This document shows, piece by piece, positions 17,468 through 26,161 of a stretch of DNA of 64,000 bases (its first letter is position 1; each line of letters starts with the position of its first letter). Origin of the DNA: Flagellimonas_A sp039592695 (GTDB lineage: Bacteria > Bacteroidota > Bacteroidia > Flavobacteriales > Flavobacteriaceae). Location: assembly GCF_039592695.1 (NCBI RefSeq), contig NZ_JBBUTK010000001.1, forward strand, positions 124,001 to 188,000, written 5' to 3'. The notes beneath the pieces were generated by a model, which was given only the letters and a program-made list of their open reading frames with translations, searched no databases and was not told where the DNA came from. The translations under genes and the position numbers were made by a program.

Positions 17468-20026
17468 CTAGAAACTAACCCGAAAATTCACATTGGGCGT
17501 TAGCCCTAAAGAAATATTATCGACCTGTTCGATTTCATCAGCATCAGATACCCGATAATAACGGTTCAGCACGTTCTTTCGGTTGGTCAGATTCAACAAT
17601 GACACCCCTGCGTTGGCCTTGATACGGCGATTGAATTGAAAGCTATAGGTGGCCGAGGCATCTGCCCTGAAGTACTCTGGCAAACGACTGCTATTGGGTT
17701 CTTGGTAATTGATTTCAAGTGGAAAAGCCAAAGTGTCCAACGGATTATCATCATCGGGTTCGGTATAGGGTTTGCCCGTTCTGTAATTGATGCCGATACC
17801 CAGTTTCAGGTTACGAATATTATAAGTGCTTGCCAAAGTGACGGCATGCCGTACATCCAGATTGTTCGGAAAAGTGCTGGGGTCAATATCCTCAAAGGTA
17901 TAGTCATTTTTATTGTAGGTGTAGCTCAGCCACATGCTGTAATTATCCCCTTTTTGGTTGATGAGGAATTCCAGTCCTTTTACCCTATAGCTACCTATCT
18001 CACCATTGAACTGGTTCTCGTTTTCAAAGCCTTGGGTGCTCGTGCTGATGCCCTCGACTTCTTTGTAAAAACCCTCCAAACCGATATACAAGGCGTTTTT
18101 AGCATAATTGAGTCCAACAGAACCTTGTTTGCTGGTCGTAATCGGTAGTTCGGCATCGTTTGAGAGTGTCCACCGGCGTTTTTCAACCCCCAAAAAATTC
18201 TGCTCCAAATCAATGACCTGATTGGTATACTGACTTTTGAACTCGCCCAATGCTTCTGCTCGTACATAATTGGCCAATTTGAAATTGATGTTCAATCGTG
18301 GTTCGAACAGCAGTTTTGAGAAGGTGCCAAGATTGTTGATGTAGTTGGCCCGAACCCCTGCCGTGGCAATAAATTTATCTTCGAACGAGCGGTATGAAAC
18401 TTCTGAATAGGGAGCATAATTTCGAATGACTTCTATTATTTTACTGTTGAATGGAGGCCTAGTTACATCAGAAAAATTTGTTATCCCTGTTTCGATATAC
18501 TGAAAGCCGTTGTTCCATTGAAAAGTATCCGACACATCAAATGTAGTGTGGAGTTTCGCAGCACGCTCATCAACGGTATTGCGCTGAAACAACACTTGGC
18601 GCTGGTCTGTGGAGACACTTTCGGCATCCAAGTTATACCTTGAGAAATAGACGTTCAGATTTGATGAAAACCTGCTGGTCCACTGGTTTTGTGATTGTAG
18701 CCCCACTGAAATATTGGTTTGGTCAAGCAAACTTTGGGTAATGGCATCGGTTTCCCTATTCCTCTCGGTGAACAATAAATCGTTATCGATTCCTATAAAA
18801 CTCAATCGTATTTTATGGTCGTCGTTGATATCATACAGCAGCTTTCCAGAAAAATCATAGAAAAAAAACGTGATATCACGGTCAAACTCTCGGTCGACCG
18901 ATTGATTTTGTTGATTGGTCACTTCACTGTCTTGAAATGCCCGATCTTCAAAACTGTCGTAAATGGGTGTGTCCAGAAAATCAGTCGTGGAACGACGTGC
19001 CGACAATTGAAAGGCCCAACGGTCATTTATGGGCACCTGCCCATACACATCGCCGCTGATAAGATTAAAGCCGCCACCGCCAAAAAAGTCGCCATCGATA
19101 TCGTTTTTCGTCCACATGCTGATAACACTGCTCACCCCGTCTCCATATCGAGCGGGGGTGCCATTTTTATAGATGGATACATTATCGGTCAAATAGGGAT
19201 TAAAAGCTGAAATCAACCCAAAAAAGTGCCCGGACTGATACATTTTAATGCCGTTCCATAAAATAAGGTTCTGGTCATTGGTGCCACCTCGCACATTGAT
19301 GTCAGAAACTGTTTCATCGATGCTCTTGATGCCCGGCAGGGCCTGTACGGTCTGCAAAACATCAGGTTCAATGAGGCCAGGTAAAATACCCAGTTCACCA
19401 GTGTTTAAGGTGATGCTGGCATCGGTTTCCTTGATGATGCCCTGGGCAAGAAATTCATAGACCACGACTTCTTCTAGCTGTTCATAGTTCTGTGCAAGCA
19501 AAATTTCAGGGCAGCCTCCTTTTTCGAGCAATGTTTCTATGGGAACATATTTGGTGACATAGCCCAAAAAGCGAATTTTCAGCGCAGCGTTTCGGGGCAC
19601 CTGATTGAGCTGAAAATGTCCATAAATATCGGTGACCAGGGCTACATCGCCGTCCAGAATTTCCACAGTGGCACCGGGAATATTGTTTTCGGCAAAATTG
19701 TCCAACACTTTACCGCAGACATTGACCAAACTTTTTTTGGCAAGCGCGTAGTATCGTTCGTTCAGTTTTTGAATCTTGATTTGGGTCTGGGCTTCCAACA
19801 CCGCTAGAATATCATCTAAAGAGGCATCGTCTGGCATGATGATAGTGACTCCTTCCAAGTCTTCATCCACATACGAAAACTTGACATTGAACTCGTTTTC
19901 GAGCTCGATGAGGTACGTTTTGAGGGATTTTTGGGCTGAATCTTGGGGGTACAGATTGGTAGGGAGAAAAACAAAGATCAGTCCCACCCAAACTGTAAGT
20001 AAGTGACTACGGAGCGTTCTCAGCAT
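17468..20026 (-). CDS. TonB-dependent outer-membrane receptor with STN and carboxypeptidase-like domains
   Basis: About 852 residues. Start ATG 20026 (MLRTLRSH) is preferred because it gives a clean signal peptide ending near LYPQ; ATG 20044 is possible. Domains in order: STN/secretin-TonB short domain (about 30-90), carboxypeptidase-like beta-sandwich (about 100-180, NNIPGATVEILDGD), plug (about 200-310, SINVRGGTNDQNLILWNG) and a long beta-barrel ending in aromatic NVNFRVSF. STN-type receptors take up a ligand and signal to the FecR/sigma pair. The gene overlaps the end of fecR upstream, as expected for translational coupling. The ligand is unknown. Confidence 0.9.
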   Translation of the reverse strand: MLRTLRSHLLTVWVGLIFVFLPTNLYPQDSAQKSLKTYLIELENEFNVKFSYVDEDLEGVTIIMPDDASLDDILAVLEAQTQIKIQKLNERYYALAKKSLVNVCGKVLDNFAENNIPGATVEILDGDVALVTDIYGHFQLNQVPRNAALKIRFLGYVTKYVPIETLLEKGGCPEILLAQNYEQLEEVVVYEFLAQGIIKETDASITLNTGELGILPGLIEPDVLQTVQALPGIKSIDETVSDINVRGGTNDQNLILWNGIKMYQSGHFFGLISAFNPYLTDNVSIYKNGTPARYGDGVSSVISMWTKNDIDGDFFGGGGFNLISGDVYGQVPINDRWAFQLSARRSTTDFLDTPIYDSFEDRAFQDSEVTNQQNQSVDREFDRDITFFFYDFSGKLLYDINDDHKIRLSFIGIDNDLLFTERNRETDAITQSLLDQTNISVGLQSQNQWTSRFSSNLNVYFSRYNLDAESVSTDQRQVLFQRNTVDERAAKLHTTFDVSDTFQWNNGFQYIETGITNFSDVTRPPFNSKIIEVIRNYAPYSEVSYRSFEDKFIATAGVRANYINNLGTFSKLLFEPRLNINFKLANYVRAEALGEFKSQYTNQVIDLEQNFLGVEKRRWTLSNDAELPITTSKQGSVGLNYAKNALYIGLEGFYKEVEGISTSTQGFENENQFNGEIGSYRVKGLEFLINQKGDNYSMWLSYTYNKNDYTFEDIDPSTFPNNLDVRHAVTLASTYNIRNLKLGIGINYRTGKPYTEPDDDNPLDTLAFPLEINYQEPNSSRLPEYFRADASATYSFQFNRRIKANAGVSLLNLTNRKNVLNRYYRVSDADEIEQVDNISLGLTPNVNFRVSF

Positions 20027-20918
20027 AGAAAAGCACGTTATCATTCCCTAAGGTATAACGAATTTGGGAAGGAGCACTTATACTTTCTAACGCTAAATTG
20101 ATGTCGGTGTTGCTGAAGGTACCCGTAAATAGTTGTTCAGTGTCGACATTTTCGGTGTTGACCTCAACATCAAATTGTCTCTCGAACTCGGCGAGCACGT
20201 ATTTCAATGGAATACTTTTAAAGGTACTTTCATTGGCCATCCAAGATGGCTTCACGGTAGCGACTTTATCAGAGTTTTGAACTTTACCGTCAATGGCGGC
20301 AAATGAAGTGCCTGCAGGTAGCTTTTTCTCAATATTTTGATAGGAAACACTGACCAGACCTTCGTAACAGGTCACCTCGAAAAATCCGTTTCGGTTTTCA
20401 ACATTAAACTGGGTGCCCAAAACGGTCACATAGCCATTTTCTGTGGATACCGTGAATTTTTTCCCTTTGGCCACCTTAAAGAAAGCCTCACCTTCAAGGG
20501 ATACTTTTCGTTCTTTGTTCCATTTCTTTTCACTGAAAGATACTTTGGAATCGGCGTTCAAAACCACCTCAGAATTATCGGGAAGCATGATTTCAGTACG
20601 TTCTGCCAAATCGGTACTGAACGATTCATCTAACGAATTCAAATAAAAATACGATCCGGCAAGCATGACGGCAACGACAGCGGCCACACGCAAGAATTGT
20701 TTGAACGGTCGCAAAGGAACGACTTTTGTCTCTTCTTTCGAAGTTCGCTCTTTTAGGCTCGCCCATGCCTGTTCAGCATTGAACTCTGGAGCCTCCAACT
20801 TATTGGAAGCCTCAAGAATTCTCTGGTACGATGCGTATTCGGCAGACTTTTTGAAAGCCGCCAACTCTTCTTCAGAGAGTTCGTTGTTGAGCCATTTTGC
20901 CAAATAATTCTCTTGCAT
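20007..20918 (-). CDS. FecR-family anti-sigma/sigma-regulator protein
   Basis: A 303-residue inner-membrane protein. A cytoplasmic N-terminal segment binds the sigma factor (ELSEEELAAFKKSAEY). One transmembrane helix lies near residues 79-98 (LRVAAVVAVMLAGSYFYLN). The periplasmic FecR domain follows (about 105-200, LPDNSEVVLNADSKVSF), then a DUF4974-like domain (FKSIPLKYVLAEFERQFDVEVN). FecR proteins hold an ECF sigma factor until the STN domain of a TonB receptor signals. Gene order sigma-fecR-receptor and the 20-38 bp overlap with the receptor fit that pathway. Confidence 0.93.
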   Translation of the reverse strand: MQENYLAKWLNNELSEEELAAFKKSAEYASYQRILEASNKLEAPEFNAEQAWASLKERTSKEETKVVPLRPFKQFLRVAAVVAVMLAGSYFYLNSLDESFSTDLAERTEIMLPDNSEVVLNADSKVSFSEKKWNKERKVSLEGEAFFKVAKGKKFTVSTENGYVTVLGTQFNVENRNGFFEVTCYEGLVSVSYQNIEKKLPAGTSFAAIDGKVQNSDKVATVKPSWMANESTFKSIPLKYVLAEFERQFDVEVNTENVDTEQLFTGTFSNTDINLALESISAPSQIRYTLGNDNVLFYAENAP

Positions 20919-21026
20919 GATTTCTATGCTTTACACAGTTGAAACAACTTACTTTTAAAAAACCCTACTTTCTTTTCGAAAATTCCAATACCTGTTTGGA
21001 ATTTGGTGCTTGAAATTTGGTATTTT

Positions 21027-21527
21027 CTAGATTCCATCAATCTTTTCACGCAATGATTTCAGTGCCAAATGCATCCGTTTTTCAATCGCTTTCACACTGA
21101 CTCCTTCCATTTCGGCAATCTCCGCATATTTTTTTCCATCGATACGATTCAATAAAAAAGTGGTACGCTGGTTTTCGGGGAGGCTGTTCAGGGCATCATC
21201 CAACTTTTGTTGAAACTGTTTTTCCTCCAAAACAAATTCTGGTGATTCGTTTGTGGTCGTATTTGAATGCCGATCGGCATATTTCAAGCGTACTTTTTCG
21301 GCCTTAATGACATTCAGATAAAGATTGTTCGCCACCGTATATAAATACGACTTTGCTTTTTCTGGGGTGACCTTTGCACAGTTCTCCCACAATTTTACAA
21401 ATGCCTCCTGCACAGCATCATGGGCTTTCTCTTCATTGCCGAATTTATAATATATGTAGTTGAATATCGTTTTTGAATTGGTTTCGAACACCGAGCTAAA
21501 GACCTGCTCTTCGCAAACATTATCCAT
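21027..21527 (-). CDS. ECF-type RNA polymerase sigma-70 factor
   Basis: A 166-residue sigma factor. Region 2 is visible as NSKTIFNYIYYKFGNEEKAHDAVQEAFVKLWEN, and region 4 as LNSLPENQRTTFLLNRIDGKKYAEIAEMEGVSVKAIEKRM. It lacks regions 1 and 3, as expected for ECF factors of the Bacteroidetes FecI-like type. It heads a sigma-fecR-receptor set; 108 bp separate it from fecR. It is divergent from the acidic repeat lipoprotein gene, whose 120-bp shared upstream region may contain a target promoter. Confidence 0.93.
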   Translation of the reverse strand: MDNVCEEQVFSSVFETNSKTIFNYIYYKFGNEEKAHDAVQEAFVKLWENCAKVTPEKAKSYLYTVANNLYLNVIKAEKVRLKYADRHSNTTTNESPEFVLEEKQFQQKLDDALNSLPENQRTTFLLNRIDGKKYAEIAEMEGVSVKAIEKRMHLALKSLREKIDGI

Positions 21528-21647
21528 TTGTGGCTGCTGTGTGATTGGTTTGTTAAAGATATTTCAAAAAAAATTAAAAATCGGGTAGGGTATTTAACAG
21601 AACAATTGTTTTAGGGGTGTACTAACAATGAAAAAGTCCAAATCGTT

Positions 21648-23414
21648 ATGAAAAAGTTGATTAACAATCTATTATTCCTAAGCCTATTTATCGTGGCATT
21701 GAGTTTTACCTCGTGCCAAGAAGAATTTGAAGAAATTGGCGGTGACGATCAAGAAACGCTTGTGGCGGGTTCAACCACTGCGAAATTGATTGAAAACACC
21801 TCTACCAATGACGGTTCTTTCGACAATATCGTTGATGGGGCCAGCTGTTTTGCAGTTAATTTTCCTTATACCGTTGAGGTGGGGGGAATTCAGATTACCA
21901 TCGATTCTAAAGAAGACCTTCACTTGATTGAAGAGATTTTTGATGAGTTTGATGACGATGAAGATATTCTAGATTTTCTTTTCCCTATCACCATTACCCT
22001 TGGTGATTTCACCGAAATTGTGATTGAAAGTACGGAACAGCTTAGAGAGTTGGCCGCTGAATGCCGTGAAGGTGGTGATGACGACGATATCGAATGCATT
22101 GATTTTGTCTACCCGCTCACCTTGTTCACTTTTGATGTAAACGAGCAGCAAACAGGCACAGTAACTGTAAACAGTGACAAAGAGTTGCGACGGTTTTTTG
22201 CCGGTTTGGGCGAAAATGACCTGATCAGTATCGATTATCCGGTGACCTTGAAGAAATATGACGGTTCTGAAATTGTGGTCGATAGTAATGCTGAATTGGC
22301 AATGGCCCTTGAGACAGCTAAAGATGAGTGTGATGAAGACGATGACAATGATTTCAACGATGATGATTTCGATGAAGAGCGTTTTGATTTTTGCTTGACC
22401 GAGTGTCCATGGTTGGTACGTGAGGTTGTTCGCGACGATGTTGACCAAACAGATCAGTATCTAGAGTACTTGATGACCTTTTCTGAAGATGGATCTGTAA
22501 CTGTAAAAGACAGAGAAGGTAATGTATTGAATGGTGAGTGGAGTGTTCGGTTCACTGATAGAGGTCCACTATTGACCTTGGCCTTTGATACGTTGGTCGA
22601 TTTCAACTTAGAATGGTTGGTCTATGAAGTAGGTGACCATAAAATCAAGCTTTCTGCTGAAGGAGGCAATAAAATTATCATGAAGCAGCTTTGCGAAGAT
22701 GATGATGACGGCGATTCCAATCCAGATACATTAAGGGAGATTTTAAAAGAGTGTGAGTGGATTATCAAGAAGGTCGAAAATCAAGGTGAGGAAATCGATA
22801 GGTTGCTCGGATTTGAATTCAAGTTCATGGCTGATGGCGTGGTTACGCTAAGTGACGGTATCACTACTTCTGAGGGTACTTGGGAAGTTGGTCTTAACGA
22901 TGAGAACATTCCATCGTTGTTGATCAGCATTGGTGCCGAAGGCGCAGTAAGCTTTGACTGGCCCTTGCGTGACCTCGATAATGCACGATTGAAATTTGAG
23001 GTCGAAGAAGTAGATTATGAGCTGGTATTGCAACGTGTTTGCGATGATAATGCAGGTGATGAAGATGTTGCTGAAATCAGGAATATCATGCTGGGCGGAC
23101 TTTGGAATGTTGCTTCACTGATGGATGAAGGTATGGATGAAACCGCTGATTATGCTGGAATGGACTTTGGTTTCTCCATGTTCCACCAAGTAGAGGTTTC
23201 CGTCAACGACGACCCAATTGCAGCCGGACTTTGGAGAGTAATCCGTAATAAAGACAATGAGCTGAAGTTTTACCTGAATCTTGGCGATGATGACACCTTT
23301 GGTGACTTGACTGAAGCATGGTATATCGGCGAGGTGACTTCAGACAGAATAGAATTGATTTATGAGGATGAGAATATCAACAGTAAAACATTGGTATTCG
23401 AGAAGAAAGTGTAA
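21648..23414 (+). CDS. Acidic lipoprotein with two families of internal repeats (uncharacterised)
   Basis: A 588-residue protein; lipobox FTSC (Cys 23). I do not recognise a named family, but two repeat families are visible. Family A occurs four times (about 72-100, 112-140, 155-187, 197-228), with pattern F/Y-P-x-T-hydrophobic...V-x-S/T...E-L. Family B occurs three times (about 250-350, 366-465, 481-588), each starting C-x-W or G-L-W and containing a G-x-W strand, reminiscent of lipocalin-like META/Lipocalin_5 units. Asp-rich linkers (DDDNDFNDDDFDEE, CEDDDDGDSNPD) join them and could bind calcium. It is divergent from the ECF sigma gene, so it may belong to that regulon; function unknown. 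Confidence 0.88.
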   Translation: MKKLINNLLFLSLFIVALSFTSCQEEFEEIGGDDQETLVAGSTTAKLIENTSTNDGSFDNIVDGASCFAVNFPYTVEVGGIQITIDSKEDLHLIEEIFDEFDDDEDILDFLFPITITLGDFTEIVIESTEQLRELAAECREGGDDDDIECIDFVYPLTLFTFDVNEQQTGTVTVNSDKELRRFFAGLGENDLISIDYPVTLKKYDGSEIVVDSNAELAMALETAKDECDEDDDNDFNDDDFDEERFDFCLTECPWLVREVVRDDVDQTDQYLEYLMTFSEDGSVTVKDREGNVLNGEWSVRFTDRGPLLTLAFDTLVDFNLEWLVYEVGDHKIKLSAEGGNKIIMKQLCEDDDDGDSNPDTLREILKECEWIIKKVENQGEEIDRLLGFEFKFMADGVVTLSDGITTSEGTWEVGLNDENIPSLLISIGAEGAVSFDWPLRDLDNARLKFEVEEVDYELVLQRVCDDNAGDEDVAEIRNIMLGGLWNVASLMDEGMDETADYAGMDFGFSMFHQVEVSVNDDPIAAGLWRVIRNKDNELKFYLNLGDDDTFGDLTEAWYIGEVTSDRIELIYEDENINSKTLVFEKKV

Positions 23415-23438
23415 ACTTTTTTGCCCCACATCTTTATG

Positions 23439-23477
23439 AAAAGGACGGTTTGCCCCAAAACCGTCCTTTTCTTTTTT
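23439..23477 (+). terminator. Intrinsic terminator after the acidic lipoprotein gene
   Basis: Perfect 13-bp stem AAAAGGACGGTTT / AAACCGTCCTTTT around a 6-base loop (23452-23457), followed by CTTTTTT. It lies 25 bp after the stop codon. Confidence 0.9.
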
Positions 23478-23494
23478 AAAACCGATTTGTTGTC

Positions 23495-23514
23495 ATTCCC
23501 GCAAAGGCGGGAAT
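23495..23514. repeat. Short palindrome ATTCCCGC-AAAG-GCGGGAAT
   Basis: A perfect 8-bp inverted repeat in the form of the GTCATTCCCGC..GCGGGAATC intergenic element found widely in bacterial genomes; TGGGAATCC recurs 40 bp on, suggesting a decayed second copy. The T tract after it (23516-23521) could add termination before ffh. Confidence 0.5.
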
Positions 23515-23600
23515 CTTTTTTTATGGTTCCATGAAGTTCATCTGTGAATGTGGGAATCCTTTTTATGCCATTACCAAACTCTTAATCCACAGGTAATTCT

Positions 23601-23608
23601 TAACTTTG
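23601..23608 (+). promoter_or_regulatory. -7 promoter box of ffh (TAACTTTG)
   Basis: Exact match to TAnnTTTG, 26 bp before the ffh start codon; the -33 region is not clear. Confidence 0.5.
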
Positions 23609-23634
23609 TGCTTCTTCAAAAATGAGGTAAGCCG

Positions 23635-24963
23635 ATGTTTGATAATTTAAGTGAAAAGCTCGATAAAGCCCTTCATAATCTAAAGGGCCATGGAAAAATC
23701 ACTGAAATCAATGTTGCGGAAACGGTCAAGGAAGTCCGCCGTGCATTGCTTGATGCCGATGTCAATTTCAAAATAGCCAAAGAGTTCACCAACAGGGTCA
23801 AAGAAAAGGCCCTTGGGCAAAATGTATTGACGACCCTTCAACCGGGCCAATTGATGGTCAAAATCGTCAAAGATGAGCTGACCGAGTTGATGGGTGGGTC
23901 TGAAGAGGATGTTGATCTCACAGGCAACCCATCAATCATATTGATGTCGGGTCTTCAGGGTTCAGGTAAAACCACTTTTTCAGGCAAATTGGCCAATTAT
24001 CTCAAAAACAAAAAGACCAAGAAACCATTGTTGGTGGCCTGTGATGTGTATCGCCCTGCGGCGATTGACCAATTGCATATTGTCGGCGAACAAGTTGGGG
24101 TAGAGGTATATTCTGATAAGAGCAACAGTGACCCGGTTGCCATCGCCAAAGCGGGTATTGACCATGCTAAGAAGCAGGGCTGCAATGTGGTCATCATCGA
24201 TACCGCCGGTCGTTTGGCCGTTGATCAGCAGATGATGGATGAAATTTCAAACATCCATAAGGCCATCAATCCGCAAGAAACGCTTTTCGTGGTCGATGCC
24301 ATGACGGGTCAAGATGCCGTAAACACGGCCAAGGCCTTTAACGATGTACTCAACTTTGATGGGGTCATTTTGACCAAGTTGGATGGTGACACTCGGGGCG
24401 GTGCGGCAATTTCTATCAAATCGGTCGTTGACAAGCCCATAAAGTTTATCGGTACGGGCGAAAAGATGGAAGCCATTGATGTGTTCTATCCTTCCCGAAT
24501 GGCAGATCGTATTTTGGGCATGGGCGATGTGGTCTCTTTGGTCGAGCGTGCCCAAGAACAGTTTGATGAAGAACAAGCCCGCAAAATCCAGAAAAAGATT
24601 GCCAAGAACCGTTTTGGGTTTGATGATTTCCTTTCCCAAATCCATCAAATCAAAAAGATGGGCAATATGAAAGATTTGATGGGCATGATTCCCGGTATGG
24701 GCAAGGCATTGAAAGACATTGATGTCGACGATAATGCCTTTATGCACATTGAGGCCATGATTTATTCGATGACACCAGATGAACGGGCAAATCCATCCAA
24801 ATTAAATTCAAGCCGCAAAAAACGAATTGCAGCAGGTAGTGGCAGGTCTGTTCAAGATGTGAACCAGTTGTTGAAACAGTTCAACCAAATGAGCAAGATG
24901 ATGAAGATGATGCAAGGGGGCGGGGGCAAAAAAATGATGCAGATGATGCAAAACATGCGCTGA
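23635..24963 (+). CDS. ffh: Signal recognition particle GTPase Ffh
   Basis: A 442-residue protein, normal length for Ffh. The N domain (1-90) is followed by the G domain with GLQGSGKTT (P-loop), DTAGR and TKLDGD (guanine-specificity), and a Met-rich M domain ending in QMSKMMKMMQGGGGKKMMQM, which binds 4.5S RNA and signal sequences. It targets nascent membrane proteins to the Sec translocon together with FtsY. It is followed 36 bp later by folD on the same strand, possibly co-transcribed. Confidence 0.97.
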   Translation: MFDNLSEKLDKALHNLKGHGKITEINVAETVKEVRRALLDADVNFKIAKEFTNRVKEKALGQNVLTTLQPGQLMVKIVKDELTELMGGSEEDVDLTGNPSIILMSGLQGSGKTTFSGKLANYLKNKKTKKPLLVACDVYRPAAIDQLHIVGEQVGVEVYSDKSNSDPVAIAKAGIDHAKKQGCNVVIIDTAGRLAVDQQMMDEISNIHKAINPQETLFVVDAMTGQDAVNTAKAFNDVLNFDGVILTKLDGDTRGGAAISIKSVVDKPIKFIGTGEKMEAIDVFYPSRMADRILGMGDVVSLVERAQEQFDEEQARKIQKKIAKNRFGFDDFLSQIHQIKKMGNMKDLMGMIPGMGKALKDIDVDDNAFMHIEAMIYSMTPDERANPSKLNSSRKKRIAAGSGRSVQDVNQLLKQFNQMSKMMKMMQGGGGKKMMQMMQNMR

Positions 24964-24999
24964 TTTTAGTCGTCAGTAGTTTATACCTAAAACCAACCT

Positions 25000-25881
25000 A
25001 TGGAAATTTTAGACGGACGAAAAATATCCAACCAAATCAAGGAAGAAATTGCTGCAGAAGTGGCAAAAATGCGTGAAAAGGGCGAAAAGGTACCGCATTT
25101 GGCCGCAATCATTGTCGGTAATGACGGTGCTAGCCTTACCTATGTCGGCAGTAAGGTACGGGCTTGTGAAAGGGTGGGCTTTGAATCGACCCTTGTGCGA
25201 ATGCCCAGTACAACCTCAGAGCAAGAACTCTTGAAGAAAATACATGAACTCAACAATGACGATGATATTGATGGATTTATAGTTCAACTGCCCTTACCTG
25301 AACAAATCGACACCCAAGAAGTGTTGATGGCCGTGCATCCCGACAAAGATGTTGATGGCTTTCACCCCACCAACTTCGGCAAAATGGCGTTGGATATGAG
25401 CACGTTCATACCTGCGACACCCTTCGGTATCTTAGAGCTGTTAGAGCGTTACGGTGTTGAAACCCAAGGCAAGCATACCGTTGTCATCGGTAGAAGCCAT
25501 ATTGTGGGCCGCCCAATGAGTATTTTAATGGGCAGAAAGGGTTTTCCTGGCAATTCTACGGTAACATTGACACATAGCCGAACCAAAAATATCAGTCAGA
25601 TAACGACCCAGGCAGATATCATTATTTCCGCATTGGGGAAGCCCGGTTTTTTAAAGGCGGAGATGGTCAAAGATGATGTGGTCATTATCGATGTGGGCAT
25701 TACCCGTGTATCAGACGACACTAAAGAAAAAGGATATTACATCACGGGGGATGTCGATTTTAAAAATGTGAGCAAAAAGGCATCCTTTATCACCCCTGTA
25801 CCCGGTGGGGTAGGCCCCATGACCATTGCCATGTTATTGAAAAATACACTTTTAGCAAGAGAGCGCCATCAAATGCGATAG
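25000..25881 (+). CDS. folD: Bifunctional methylenetetrahydrofolate dehydrogenase/cyclohydrolase
   Basis: A 293-residue FolD. Family landmarks are present: YVGSK with the catalytic Lys, VQLPLPEQID, PDKDVDGFHPTNFGKM, ATPFGILELL, the NADP-binding GRSHIVGRPMSILM and PVPGGVGPMTIAMLL. It interconverts 5,10-methylene-, methenyl- and 10-formyl-tetrahydrofolate in the cytoplasm, feeding purine and formyl-Met synthesis. It ends just before the small lipoprotein gene on the opposite strand. Confidence 0.97.
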   Translation: MEILDGRKISNQIKEEIAAEVAKMREKGEKVPHLAAIIVGNDGASLTYVGSKVRACERVGFESTLVRMPSTTSEQELLKKIHELNNDDDIDGFIVQLPLPEQIDTQEVLMAVHPDKDVDGFHPTNFGKMALDMSTFIPATPFGILELLERYGVETQGKHTVVIGRSHIVGRPMSILMGRKGFPGNSTVTLTHSRTKNISQITTQADIIISALGKPGFLKAEMVKDDVVIIDVGITRVSDDTKEKGYYITGDVDFKNVSKKASFITPVPGGVGPMTIAMLLKNTLLARERHQMR

Positions 25882-25901
25882 ACTTCCTTCAGATATTTTT
25901 A

Positions 25902-26036
25902 TCAAGATAGTTGCACAGTTTCTTCTTCATCAGCAGGCGTAATGACGTCTATATCTTCATCACCTTCGTCATTGGTACAACCATAGAAAGATAACGATAG
26001 TGAAAGTACCAATAGGGATAAACGCAAAAGTCTCAT
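25902..26036 (-). CDS. Small lipoprotein, 44 aa, acidic
   Basis: An unbroken reverse-strand frame from ATG 26036 to TGA 25902-25904. The first 20 residues form a classic lipoprotein signal, MRLLRLSLLVLSLSLSFYGC, with Cys 20 as the lipid anchor. The mature 25-residue part is acidic (TNDEGDEDIDVITPADEEE). Function unknown. It could be a free small lipoprotein, or the remnant of a longer one whose body was lost. Length and lipobox make chance less likely, but this rests on sequence alone. Confidence 0.6.
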   Translation of the reverse strand: MRLLRLSLLVLSLSLSFYGCTNDEGDEDIDVITPADEEETVQLS

Positions 26037-26161
26037 AGTCAATAGATTTAGGGATATCAATCATGATATATAACGCAAGAGCATCCATTTTCTTGCATTC
26101 TTTTTCATCGTGCAATTACCAGTTTTTGAAATTCCGTATCTTCTAACCAAATTCTGTAAAG

